From CAZKXU01 sp964556665 (GTDB taxonomy: Bacteria > Bdellovibrionota_C > UBA2361 > CAZKXU01), in the NCBI GenBank assembly GCA_964556665.1, contig CAZKXU010000052.1, positions 1 to 23,515 of the forward strand: a stretch of DNA of 23,515 nt, in the 5' to 3' direction. A model generated the notes under the pieces. The model ran no database searches. It was given only the letters and a program-made list of their open reading frames with translations, and was not told the origin of the DNA. Shown here piece by piece: positions 15,362 through 23,419 of this stretch. Numbering within the stretch: the first letter of the stretch is position 1; the number at the start of each line of letters is the position of its first letter. A program made the position numbers and the translations under genes.

Positions 15362-15547
15362 CTAGTGCTTCGCCAAATAAGTTTTTTCACGTATGGCGCG
15401 CAGCGTTGCCCCAGATTGGCACGCCTCGGAAGGAGGAAATCCGCAGCAATACTGGAGTATTGCGAGGATTTTCCGACTGAGAAGCGTGACAAGGTGGGGC
15501 AACGATGTGATGCTAGACGTGAAAAAAATTATTTGGAGGAGCACTAG
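15362..15547. mobile_element. 186-bp palindromic MITE-like element, copy 2
   Basis: Same length, CTAG borders and centre as the copy at 5317-5502, with two substitutions over 186 bp (in the left arm after CACGTAT and in the right terminal repeat). It ends eight bases past the ppk1 stop codon, so its hairpin will be transcribed at the 3' end of the ppk1 message. No coding capacity of its own. Confidence 0.9.
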
Positions 15548-15554
15548 CTAGCCG

Positions 15555-17723
15555 CTACGACAACAGATCATTAGATATCGGCGGTGGAACATTAAGCGGC
15601 TTATTGCGCTCACGTGCATGACGCATAAGCGCCTCCTGCGAGGAGAGCTGAGTTGCATCGGTTTGGGTAGCTAGATTTCTCTGATAAGTGCCGTCACCTA
15701 ACATATCCCAGGCTTGCAGATTATCATTTAGCATTAGAGAAAAGATCTCAAAGAGCTCCTGCTTATGTTCAGTAGCAACTATAGGGACAGCCAACTCCAC
15801 ACGTCTGTGTAAGTTTCTTGTCATCCAATCAGCAGAGCTAATAAAGAAATCCCCTTGCAGTGGATCGGTCTGGCCATTCTGAAAATAGATAATACGCGAG
15901 TGCTCAAGCAGGCGGCCTACAACTGATCTAACCCGAATTCGATCACTTAACCCAGGCACTCCTGGACGTAAAGAGCAGATCCCTCTAACTAATAGGTCAA
16001 TTGTTACACCCATGGCGGAGGCCTCATAAAGCTTCTCTATGATATGCTGATCCTCTAATCCGTTCATCTTTGCGATAATGCGCGCTGGTTTACCTAGACG
16101 CGCAAAGTCTATCTCTCTATTTATCATGGCGATGAAGCGGCTCTCCATAGAATGAGGCGCAACAACCAAGTTCTGAAAATCACGCTTAAGAGATCTGCCG
16201 GTTAGAAAATTAAAAAAATGTAGTAAATCATCTGTAATCTCGGTGCGCGCCGTAAACAGGCCTATATCAGTATAGGTACTTGAGGTCTTAGCATGGTAAT
16301 TACCGGTTGCGATATGTGCATACAATCTTAGTCCTGTAGGATCATCCCTGACCACCAATAAGGTTTTTGCATGAGTCTTAAGCCCTGGAATCCCGTAAAC
16401 TACATGCACTCCTGCCTCTTCAAGCTGCTGCGCCCAGGAGATATTCCGTTCCTCATCGAAGCGCGCTTTAAGCTCAAGTAAGGTTACAACGTGTTTGCCA
16501 TTTTGTGCAGCACGGATTAGGGAGGGCAGGATCGGTGTCTCATCACCTACTCGATATACAGTCATCTTGATGGAGCGTACCTTTGGATCGTCTGCCGCCT
16601 CGGAAACAAATCTCTCGACACTGAGGGCAAAACTTTCATAGGGATGGTGCACCATCACGTCACGCTGCCTAATAGTAGAAAATACCGGCATGTCATCAGG
16701 CAAGGAGATAGGATTTACCGGAACCCAGGGACGGTATTTGAGATTAGGTAGAGGCAAACTTGCAATCTCTGCTAGATTCGAGAAATCTAACATAGCCTGA
16801 CGTTCATAAAGTGAGTAAGGATCAAGCTCCAGCTCCTCACACAGGAATCTAAGACCCCACTTATCTGGGTTGGGCTGATGCTCCAACCGCACGACATTTG
16901 CGAATTTTCGTTGGCGCAGGTTCTCCTCAATAACGCTCATTAGATCCTCCTGCTCCTCCTCTCCTACCTCAAGGCCTGAGCTGCGCGTTACACGGAATGG
17001 AATCGCTCCACGTAAGACCATGCCTGGGAAAAGTGATCCCAATCCGGCCTGCACAATCTCCTCCACCAGCACAAAGCGTGAGCGTGTGGCATCATCCCCT
17101 GGGAGCTTTACCCACTGCGGCGTTAGGTGACTTACTTTAACACGAGCAAAGAATAGATCTTCACTCTCAGGTGGAGAGATAATTACACCTAGTGAGGTTG
17201 ATAAATTAGATAGTAAAGGAAACGGATGAGAGGCATCGATTGCAAACGGTGTAAGAAGCGGAAAGATAGATTTATTGAAGTAATGACGAGCATATGTGCG
17301 CTCAGCTCTAGTGGCCTCTTTTAGCGCAATTAGCGATATCCCATTTTCGTGTAATTCTGGTTTAAGATTTTCTTTATAGAGAAGCTCAGCCCTACTCATG
17401 AGAACCTGCACTCGCGCTCGTATCAAACGTAGAGATTCAGAAGATACACTTGCACCAGAACTTAAAACCTCAGCCTGTCCAACAAATTTTCGTTGCAGCT
17501 GCGCAACCCGTTTCATGAAAAACTCATCTAGATTGCTGGAAAATATAGATAAAAAATTCACCCGCTCGAGCAGCGGGACCGATCTATCAGCCACCTGCTC
17601 AAGAACCCTAGCATTAAACTCAAGCCAGCTTATCTCCCGATCTAGAAAGGAGCTCTCCACGGCAGAGCGTTGCTCTTTAGGAGTAATTACTGCTTTTGAT
17701 GTTTCTTGCTGATCTGTGCTCAT
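15555..17723 (-). CDS. ppk1: Polyphosphate kinase 1
   Basis: It makes polyphosphate from ATP reversibly. From the ATG at 17723 the protein has 722 residues, a full-length PPK1. It opens with FLDREISWLEFNARVLEQ and SIFSSNLDEFFMKRV of the N-terminal domain. The two phospholipase-D-like catalytic domains follow, with the autophosphorylated His in GLKTHAKTLLVV (H451) and the second conserved His in LLEHSRIIYF (H608). HIATGNYHAKTSSTYTDIGLFT and SADWMTRNLHRRVELAVPI are also typical. A TTG start four codons earlier would overlap a TATAAT (17735-17740, minus strand), so the ATG is preferred; the leader would then be very short. rpsU is divergent. The 3' end abuts MITE copy 2. Confidence 0.96.
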   Translation of the reverse strand: MSTDQQETSKAVITPKEQRSAVESSFLDREISWLEFNARVLEQVADRSVPLLERVNFLSIFSSNLDEFFMKRVAQLQRKFVGQAEVLSSGASVSSESLRLIRARVQVLMSRAELLYKENLKPELHENGISLIALKEATRAERTYARHYFNKSIFPLLTPFAIDASHPFPLLSNLSTSLGVIISPPESEDLFFARVKVSHLTPQWVKLPGDDATRSRFVLVEEIVQAGLGSLFPGMVLRGAIPFRVTRSSGLEVGEEEQEDLMSVIEENLRQRKFANVVRLEHQPNPDKWGLRFLCEELELDPYSLYERQAMLDFSNLAEIASLPLPNLKYRPWVPVNPISLPDDMPVFSTIRQRDVMVHHPYESFALSVERFVSEAADDPKVRSIKMTVYRVGDETPILPSLIRAAQNGKHVVTLLELKARFDEERNISWAQQLEEAGVHVVYGIPGLKTHAKTLLVVRDDPTGLRLYAHIATGNYHAKTSSTYTDIGLFTARTEITDDLLHFFNFLTGRSLKRDFQNLVVAPHSMESRFIAMINREIDFARLGKPARIIAKMNGLEDQHIIEKLYEASAMGVTIDLLVRGICSLRPGVPGLSDRIRVRSVVGRLLEHSRIIYFQNGQTDPLQGDFFISSADWMTRNLHRRVELAVPIVATEHKQELFEIFSLMLNDNLQAWDMLGDGTYQRNLATQTDATQLSSQEALMRHARERNKPLNVPPPISNDLLS

Positions 17724-17734
17724 ACGATATAGCA

Positions 17735-17740
17735 ATTATA
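17735..17740 (-). promoter_or_regulatory. -10 box of ppk1
   Basis: TATAAT on the minus strand ends 11 bases before the ppk1 ATG, implying a leader of only about four to five bases. No good -35 was found. The 17724-17930 gap also carries a TATAAT at 17809-17814 on the plus strand that may serve rpsU. Confidence 0.4.
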
Positions 17741-17930
17741 TATCAATATTATGATGCTTTACTAAGGATTCCGAGTCTGACCTACAGCTAATATCCTAAA
17801 GTTTTCGATATAATAACTGATAAAACCCTGTTTTCTCATAATATTTTCTAGCTGCCTCACTCGACATCCCCTCAACTTTTATGTTAAACTCCTGTTTCTA
17901 AATTTTTACCTATAGGAGCAATATAACCCC

Positions 17931-18239
17931 GTGGAAGGAACTGATTCATCTAAGGATAGCAAGAAAGAGCAAAAACCAACCGGCAGCTCAACACCGACAT
18001 TTTTACAAGGCGAGAGGGGTAAGTCTGGACCGATGGAAGTAGCCGTAGAGCAAGGCATTGAAAAGGCAATGAAGGTCCTAAAAAGAAAATTAATTAAGGA
18101 AGGTCTTTTTAAGGAGCTTAAAAGCCGCAAATATTTTGAGAAGCCTTCGGAGAGAAAGAAACGTAAAGCCAAGGAGTCACTCAAGAAAGCAAGAAAAGAG
18201 GAGCTGCGTGCGCGCAAGAACGCTGCGCTGGCTGGTTAG
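17931..18239 (+). CDS. rpsU: 30S ribosomal protein bS21, with N-terminal extension
   Basis: Residues 35-102 (MEVAVEQGIEKAMKVLKRKL... ELKSRKYFEKPSERKKRKAKE) match full-length bS21, a small basic protein needed for initiation on the 30S subunit. The frame opens earlier at a GTG (17931), adding 34 Ser/Thr/Lys/Gly-rich residues. AGGAG lies 12 bases before the GTG (long spacing). The in-frame ATG at 18033 coincides with the usual bS21 start and follows GAGAGGGG, also at long spacing. Either could be used, and the 68-residue form would be standard. It stands divergent from ppk1 and 59 bp before lptF. Confidence 0.88.
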   Translation: MEGTDSSKDSKKEQKPTGSSTPTFLQGERGKSGPMEVAVEQGIEKAMKVLKRKLIKEGLFKELKSRKYFEKPSERKKRKAKESLKKARKEELRARKNAALAG

Positions 18240-18265
18240 TAGAGAACCTAATACTCCATTGTAAA

Positions 18266-18285
18266 GATTAACCATGTGGTTAATC
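18266..18285. repeat. 20-base palindrome between rpsU and lptF
   Basis: GATTAACCA-TG-TGGTTAATC, a 9-bp stem with a two-base loop, ends 13 bases before the lptF TTG start. It could be an operator or an RNA hairpin masking the weak lptF start. Confidence 0.6.
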
Positions 18286-18298
18286 ATGTACATAGATC

Positions 18299-19588
18299 TT
18301 GAAAATTCTAACTCGATATATTCTTAAAGAGATCCTAATTTTCTTTGGGATCAGCTTAGCCGCATTTCTAGGTGTTCTTCTCACCGTACAGATGCTGCGC
18401 ATGGCAAATCTAATAATTAGCAAAGGGATCCTGCTTTCTCAGATCGGATTAGTCTTTGTTTCTATCATTCCGCGGTTCCTGGAGTTTGCACTACCGATGG
18501 CAACACTACTTGGTGTTATGCTGGCCTTTGCTCGACTCTCTGGAGACTCTGAGATTATCGTGATTCGCGCTATCGGCATTAGCCTTAAGCAGATGCTCAA
18601 GCCTGTTATAATTTTCGGTGTAATGATGTCGCTCCTTACTCTTTATGTCTCAATTGAGCTTAAACCTTGGGGTGCTTCTACACTAAAGCGGGTACTGTTT
18701 GAAATTGCACGCACTAAGAGCAGCTCAGGACTTGAGCAGGGAGTTTTCAACAAGCTCGGAGCCATTACTCTTTATGCAGACACCATCGATTACGAAAGCG
18801 GCAGATTAAAAAATGTTCTTATCGATGACAAACGCGGTTCCGTTCGCCAACTTATTATCGGATCAAATGGGGAGATCCTTACGAATGACGAGCGACAGAC
18901 AATTACGGTCAAAATTATCAATGGGGAAATACATGAAATTATAGAGGGCAAATATGTATTTACCAAGTTTGACACCAACAGCTTGATAATTCTGGCAGAT
19001 GAGCTATACGGAGCCGAGGAGAGTAAACAGAGAAAAAAATCCAGTGCTATGCGCATCCCAGAGCTAAAGCAGCATATACTTACCTATCAGACCCTACTCG
19101 AAAGAGTTAGAAGTTCTCCTTCAGAACAGCGCGAAATACTGCTTAAAGAGCTTGCGCTACAGGATGACCCGCCACAAGAACTTTCAACTCAGAATATAAA
19201 GCAACGAATCAACAGACTAAAGATTGAACTTGATTCACGCTTCTCGATGCCTGTTGCCTGTATTGTGTTGGCACTCCTAGCTATGCCACTTGGAATCCAA
19301 CCGCCTCGACTTCAGCGCACATGGGGCGCAGGACTCTCTGCTAGCATCGGGCTTTTAACATTCCTGCTCTATTGGGCACTACTTTCATTTGGCATTGCAT
19401 TTGGACAAAGTGGAGCGATACCGACACTCATAGCAGTTTGGCTGCCAAATCTGGCTGGGTTATTGTTAGCTGTGTATGCTATTAGACATATGGGCAGCGA
19501 GCGCTGGCAGTCGGTCGCACACGGCGTTGAAATTCTTGCCTTAAAACTTGCTGCTAGATTTAATAAACAGGTTGAGCAGGCTATATGA
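18299..19588 (+). CDS. lptF: LPS export ABC transporter permease LptF (YjgP/YjgQ family)
   Basis: This 429-residue inner-membrane protein has the LptF/LptG layout. Three N-terminal membrane helices (about 10-30, 50-75 and 95-120) precede a periplasmic beta-jellyroll (about 125-265, with GAITLYADTIDYESGRLKNVLI). A charged helical stretch follows, then three C-terminal helices, beginning with SRFSMPVACIVLALLAMPLGI, the family's signature. With LptG and LptB it extracts lipopolysaccharide from the inner membrane. Start is TTG, without a clear RBS. It overlaps lptG by four bases (ATGA), so the two are translationally coupled. Which of the pair is F or G is assigned by order and is interchangeable at the family level. 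Confidence 0.92.
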   Translation: MKILTRYILKEILIFFGISLAAFLGVLLTVQMLRMANLIISKGILLSQIGLVFVSIIPRFLEFALPMATLLGVMLAFARLSGDSEIIVIRAIGISLKQMLKPVIIFGVMMSLLTLYVSIELKPWGASTLKRVLFEIARTKSSSGLEQGVFNKLGAITLYADTIDYESGRLKNVLIDDKRGSVRQLIIGSNGEILTNDERQTITVKIINGEIHEIIEGKYVFTKFDTNSLIILADELYGAEESKQRKKSSAMRIPELKQHILTYQTLLERVRSSPSEQREILLKELALQDDPPQELSTQNIKQRINRLKIELDSRFSMPVACIVLALLAMPLGIQPPRLQRTWGAGLSASIGLLTFLLYWALLSFGIAFGQSGAIPTLIAVWLPNLAGLLLAVYAIRHMGSERWQSVAHGVEILALKLAARFNKQVEQAI

Positions 19589-20679
19589 GCATCCTTCAAC
19601 GCTATATCTTATCGCATTTTCTTAAAACTTTATTACTCTGCTTATTGCTCTCTATCTCCCTTTTTCTTGCATTAGATTTTTTTGACCGTATAGATAATTT
19701 CCTTTTGGAGCGTGCATCATTTGGATCAATCCTTGCTTATTTTTTTTATAAAATACCTCTACTCATAAATCTAAATCTGCCTATCTCATCTCTAGTAGCA
19801 ACTATGCTTTGTGTCGGCGTGCTCTCCAAAAATCAGGAGATTACTGCGATGCGCGCAGCGGGTTTTGAGCTTCGAACAATCGCCCGTCCTATATTTTTTG
19901 CGACCCTAACACTGAGCTTCGTATCTATGATTTTTGAGGAGACGGTGGTCCCCTACTCAACCCGCAAAGTTAACGAGATTTCTAATCTAGATATAAAACG
20001 AAAAGATGAGACTGGACACTTTAGTCAAAGTGACTTTTGGTGGCGTAAGGGCAATCAGTTCTACTCTGTCGCAAATTTTGATTCTAGAAAAAATACCTTA
20101 CAGGATTTGTCTGCACTTGAGCTTAGCGAATCATTTACATTAAAAAAACGGATCGAGGCTGAATCTGTCAAATGGGTTGACCCCATCCTTGGATGGAGCA
20201 TGTACAATGCTGATGAATATAGGTTTGATAAAGATAGGAACCCGCAGACATCAAAGTTTACCTCCTTAGCTCTACCTATTGGAGAAAAACCAGCCGATTT
20301 TTATGATATCCAAGCTGATCCATACAGCATGAGCTTCAATCATCTGCGTAAATTCATTAAAAGACAGCGGCAAAATGGTGTAGATGTAGATGGTTTTAAG
20401 GCCGATCTGTACGCTAAACTATCCTTTCCCTTTATTATCTTCATAGTGTCGGTAATAGCACTTCCATTTGCTATTAAACCAGCTCGCTCAGGTAGCTTAG
20501 CTGTAAGTTTTGTGGCCGGTCTAATGATTGGATTCTCATACTATGCAGTTAATTCATTTAGCCTTGCAATGGGGCGCGCTGAGCTATGGAACCCCTTTGT
20601 CGCCGCATGGATGGCAAATATTGTAATGGGAACTATTGGGCTTGTCTTAAATAAGGGCGCTGAAGCCGGGGGAAGATAG
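19585..20679 (+). CDS. lptG: LPS export ABC transporter permease LptG (YjgP/YjgQ family)
   Basis: This 364-residue protein has the same six-helix plus jellyroll architecture as its upstream partner. MSILQRYILSHFLKTLL opens the first helix, and QEITAMRAAGFELRTIARP is the conserved cytoplasmic coupling loop that contacts LptB. Residues ~125-265 form the periplasmic domain, and KLSFPFIIFIVSVIALPFAIKPARSGS starts the C-terminal helix set. It forms the LptB2FG exporter that passes lipopolysaccharide to LptC. The start overlaps the lptF stop. lptB, lptA and lptC are not in the window. A cluster of hairpins follows the stop codon. Confidence 0.93.
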   Translation: MSILQRYILSHFLKTLLLCLLLSISLFLALDFFDRIDNFLLERASFGSILAYFFYKIPLLINLNLPISSLVATMLCVGVLSKNQEITAMRAAGFELRTIARPIFFATLTLSFVSMIFEETVVPYSTRKVNEISNLDIKRKDETGHFSQSDFWWRKGNQFYSVANFDSRKNTLQDLSALELSESFTLKKRIEAESVKWVDPILGWSMYNADEYRFDKDRNPQTSKFTSLALPIGEKPADFYDIQADPYSMSFNHLRKFIKRQRQNGVDVDGFKADLYAKLSFPFIIFIVSVIALPFAIKPARSGSLAVSFVAGLMIGFSYYAVNSFSLAMGRAELWNPFVAAWMANIVMGTIGLVLNKGAEAGGR

Positions 20680-20700
20680 CAGGACACAGATTGTTTAAGC

Positions 20701-20860
20701 CTGGGACCGCGGGCATCTTGCCCGCGATCGAGCTTAATGAGACTGCGTTGCGGGCTGGACCACGCTTCGCGTGGACTGTTGAAGCTTGCTTCGCAAGCAT
20801 TTATCTTACGCTGCCTGGTAGCAGTGCGAGGGCACTGCCCAGGCGCGTCCCGTGGTACCA
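20701..20860. repeat. REP-like palindrome, copy C, expanded into a hairpin cluster
   Basis: The left end (20701-20725, CTGGGACCGCGGGCATCTTGCCCGC) matches copy A and the right end TGGTACCAG is a decayed counterpart. Inside lie further stems: CCACGC-TTC-GCGTGG (20760-20774), GCTTGC-TTC-GCAAGC (20784-20798), and GCCTGG..CAGTGC/GCACTG..CCAGGC (about 20812-20844). It separates convergent lptG and rpsI and probably contributes to termination on both strands. Confidence 0.75.
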
Positions 20861-20869
20861 GTTTTACTA

Positions 20870-21262
20870 TTATCGCTTTGAGAACTGTGGACGCTTACGA
20901 GCTTTGTGACGGCCGTATTTTTTACGTTCAACATTACGTGAATCAGAAACCAGATACCCTGCTTTCTTAAGTGGGGCGCGCAGCTCAGGCTCTGCCTTAA
21001 TTAAGGCACGTGCGATACCAAGTCTACCAGCACCGGCCTGTCCAGATACGCCGCCACCAACTACGGTAATACGGATATCATACCGATCGGCTCTCTCTAC
21101 AAGCACTAAGGGCTGCAATAAAATACGACGGTTTACATCACGGGTAAAGAACTTATCATAAGCTTGGCCGTTAACCAAAAGTTCGCCCTTCCCTGCCTTA
21201 AGAAATACTCGGGCAATTGCTGTCTTTCTTCTTCCAATCGTGTGCAAATAAGGATTCTTCAT
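20870..21262 (-). CDS. rpsI: 30S ribosomal protein uS9
   Basis: The 130-residue length is standard. It has IGRRKTAIARVFLKAGKGELLVNG near the start, the VVGGGVSGQAGAGRLGIARAL core, and the basic C-terminal tail ending ARKRPQFSKR, whose last residues reach the P-site tRNA in the 30S subunit. It lies 23 bases after rplM, the usual bL13-uS9 operon order. It is convergent with lptG, with the hairpin cluster 20701-20860 between. Confidence 0.98.
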   Translation of the reverse strand: MKNPYLHTIGRRKTAIARVFLKAGKGELLVNGQAYDKFFTRDVNRRILLQPLVLVERADRYDIRITVVGGGVSGQAGAGRLGIARALIKAEPELRAPLKKAGYLVSDSRNVERKKYGRHKARKRPQFSKR

Positions 21263-21285
21263 ATCAACAAATACTCTATATTAAA

Positions 21286-21735
21286 TTAATTTCCGTATTT
21301 TAACTTGTGTAGAACTGGCTTCTGCGCTGCATGAGGATGACTGGCTCCAGGATACACCTTCAGCTTAGTAAGTAGCCCATGTGCTAATGGACCATGCGAA
21401 AGCATGCGCTTTACAGCCAATGTGATAACGCGCTCAGGATTCTTTGCTAACATATCACGAAATGGCACGGTCTTAAGACCTCCTGTAAATCTTGAGTGGC
21501 GTTGATACAACTTATCGGTTGCCTTATTGCCAGTGACCTTAACCTCACTAGCATTAATAACTACAACAAAATCACCACAATCTACATGCGGTGTATAGGT
21601 AGTCTTATGCTTCCCCTTAATGATTGCCGCGACCTGGGAAGCTAGTCGACCAAGCGTAGCGCCCTTAGCATCTACAACGATCCAGTTACGGGCAAGCGCC
21701 CCTTCTTCTACTGACAAAAATCTCGTACCTTTCAT
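21286..21735 (-). CDS. rplM: 50S ribosomal protein uL13
   Basis: This 149-residue protein has the uL13 signatures: NWIVVDAKGATLGRLASQVAAIIKGKHKTTYTPHVDCGDFVVVINASEV at the N-terminus (residues 18-66), then GGLKTVPFRDMLAKNPERVITLAVKRMLSHGPL. It is the first gene of the rplM-rpsI operon. No strong RBS is seen before the ATG. Upstream on the minus strand an AT-rich GGGTTA-N6-TAACCC inverted repeat (about 21757-21775) contains a TATTAT and may be the promoter region. Confidence 0.98.
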   Translation of the reverse strand: MKGTRFLSVEEGALARNWIVVDAKGATLGRLASQVAAIIKGKHKTTYTPHVDCGDFVVVINASEVKVTGNKATDKLYQRHSRFTGGLKTVPFRDMLAKNPERVITLAVKRMLSHGPLAHGLLTKLKVYPGASHPHAAQKPVLHKLKYGN

Positions 21736-21836
21736 GGCTAGTTACACAAAAATATAGGGTTAATAATATAACCCCTCAAAAATCATTACTTTTAAAGACG
21801 GCTCAGAATATCAAAATAGCAAAATAAATCAAGTGG

Positions 21837-22322
21837 CTAAGGAATATTAGAAATAGCATCAGAAACAGCCTGCCTGTGGGCCTGGTGCTCCGGACCTCTT
21901 AGAACTGAGAAACCGAACTCAATAACCGCCCCAATCTCCGAGAGTTCACGAACCTTGCCCCATTCAACTGTTAGCTTACCTAGCAGCTCCTGTATATTAG
22001 AATCTACGGTTCTAGCTGCTACTGTAGAGTTATTGTCTAGTAGGAGCGTCTCCGCTGCGTCACACTGAATCCATAAGTCAACCAGGGAGAGTTTTGAACT
22101 TTTACTAGGAGCAGCTTTTTCGAACTCAAGCAGTGCTTTAACTACGCCCCTAATTGCACCCAAAAGAACAGCTTGGTTAGTAGACTGGGTACTGCCAGCA
22201 CGGCTGCGTATTGCACCTAACTCTTTGACAAACTCAGTGCGGGCTGAGGCTTTAATTGAGCGATATACAAGCTCATTTGAACGGGTAATTAAATCGATAA
22301 GCTGTTTATTGTCTGGTCGCAT
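21837..22322 (-). CDS. Hypothetical mostly helical protein
   Basis: This 161-residue soluble protein is composed mainly of amphipathic helical stretches (RPDNKQLIDLITRSNELVYRSI..., VVKALLEFEKAAP, NIQELLGKLTVEWGKVRELSEIG). It has no signal peptide or membrane segment. The size and helical character are like flagellar/type III secretion chaperones, but no motif supports that and I do not claim it. It lies 39 bases after the 22697 gene on the same strand, so the two are probably co-transcribed, and about 100 bases before rplM. Confidence 0.55.
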   Translation of the reverse strand: MRPDNKQLIDLITRSNELVYRSIKASARTEFVKELGAIRSRAGSTQSTNQAVLLGAIRGVVKALLEFEKAAPSKSSKLSLVDLWIQCDAAETLLLDNNSTVAARTVDSNIQELLGKLTVEWGKVRELSEIGAVIEFGFSVLRGPEHQAHRQAVSDAISNIP

Positions 22323-22361
22323 CTGATCGGTTTAACAGAGATTATAGGAAAAGTCGAGAGA

Positions 22362-22697
22362 CTACTGCTCATTAAAATGACCACGTGCCTGTAGTGAATT
22401 TAATTTTACATGCGCTTCAGCTCCTTCACCTTCCTCCCTGATCTGCTCTGCTAGATCATGGGCAACAGTCTTAGCCTCCTCTGAGGAGCTAATTGGCTTA
22501 GCTGGAGTGCTGCTCCGAATTGAGCGAAGTGCATTTATTGTGGCTTCAGATGATTTTAATAGTGACTGTGATGAGCTTAGACTTGTGGCTTGCGAAATCT
22601 GAATTTTAGTAGAATCTACGGAGGTATTTTGATTGGAGCTCGGCTTAAGCTCAGCTGCTGAGCCGCCAACATATCCCCTTACAACTTTAACTGCCAT
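22362..22697 (-). CDS. Hypothetical Ser-rich small protein
   Basis: This 111-residue protein has a low-complexity Ser/Thr/Asn/Gln-rich N-terminal half (14-60). A conserved-looking helical C-terminal part (70-111: SSEEAKTVAHDLAEQIREEGEGAEAHVKLNSL...) follows. The start is supported by AGGAAG seven bases before the ATG. No family is recognised with confidence. The 'EEAK..A..L..QI......A...H' pattern resembles small proteins encoded beside flagellar genes in some bacteria, but no flagellar gene is present here. It is probably the first gene of a two-gene unit with 21837-22322. Confidence 0.55.
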   Translation of the reverse strand: MAVKVVRGYVGGSAAELKPSSNQNTSVDSTKIQISQATSLSSSQSLLKSSEATINALRSIRSSTPAKPISSSEEAKTVAHDLAEQIREEGEGAEAHVKLNSLQARGHFNEQ

Positions 22698-22854
22698 ACG
22701 ACTTCCTAGTCCACCTACTTCTCGGACAATCCATGTCCTGATTCTATTATCGACGGGATAAAGAGATAACTTTACACTTTAACCTACTTAATTTGCATGG
22801 TATTTTCTTGATATTAGGCCATTTGTTAACTTTATCGGCCAAATTTGGAATATT

Positions 22855-23352
22855 TTGAGAATAGAATTTCAATACTCACCAGATGAATATTACCGTGCGG
22901 TTTGGCTACATTACCGCCAGGGACTTAGTCCAAAGCTTGATATTTTTGCAAGCATACTCTGCTTCATAATTGGCATAGCGTTCCTGAATCGTGGCAACAC
23001 TCCAATTGCCTACATTCTCATTAGTGTTAGTATACTCTTGCTTGGCCTTATCATAGCTGCTCGATTTATAATACCTCGGATAATATTCAACAATCACCCC
23101 AAATATCGCGAACAGTACACTTTGGAGTTTTCTGAGGAAGGAATTACCTTCAAAACAGCTAGCATTGATTCAAAGCTATTATGGTCATTATACAATCGTG
23201 CCGTAATAGATTCTGAGCATTATCTCCTCTATCATGGCAAAAACACCTTCACCGTTATTCCAAAACGCACACTACAGTCGCATGATGATTTGCGCCGATT
23301 TGAAAGTTTGATTACCGCCAAACTCGGTGATAATATAGCGAGAGTTGGCTGA
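22855..23352 (+). CDS. YcxB-like membrane protein
   Basis: This 165-residue protein has an N-terminal 'MRIEFQYSPDEYYRA' stretch, two membrane helices (about 29-48 and 50-72), and a C-terminal cytoplasmic domain. That domain reads EQYTLEFSEEGITFKTASIDSKLLWSLYNRAVIDSEHYLLYHGKNTFTVIPKRTL, the YcxB-like pattern. The role of the family is unknown. The only start giving the family N-terminus is a TTG; a 10-base palindrome CCAAATTTGG (22839-22848) lies just upstream. MITE copy 3 begins 68 bases after the stop. Confidence 0.75.
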   Translation: MRIEFQYSPDEYYRAVWLHYRQGLSPKLDIFASILCFIIGIAFLNRGNTPIAYILISVSILLLGLIIAARFIIPRIIFNNHPKYREQYTLEFSEEGITFKTASIDSKLLWSLYNRAVIDSEHYLLYHGKNTFTVIPKRTLQSHDDLRRFESLITAKLGDNIARVG

Positions 23353-23419
23353 TAACAATTTCACCAATCACAGAAAAGACGCTACGCGTTTTTTCGCGAT
23401 TACGGTTATCGTTATACCC

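Noticed and set aside
17398..17712. Plus-strand frame antisense to the 5' part of ppk1
   Set aside because: Typical shadow of a well-supported gene on the opposite strand.
20691..20970. Plus-strand frames of 72-77 codons after lptG
   Set aside because: They run through the REP-like hairpin cluster and antisense into rpsI; no coding evidence.
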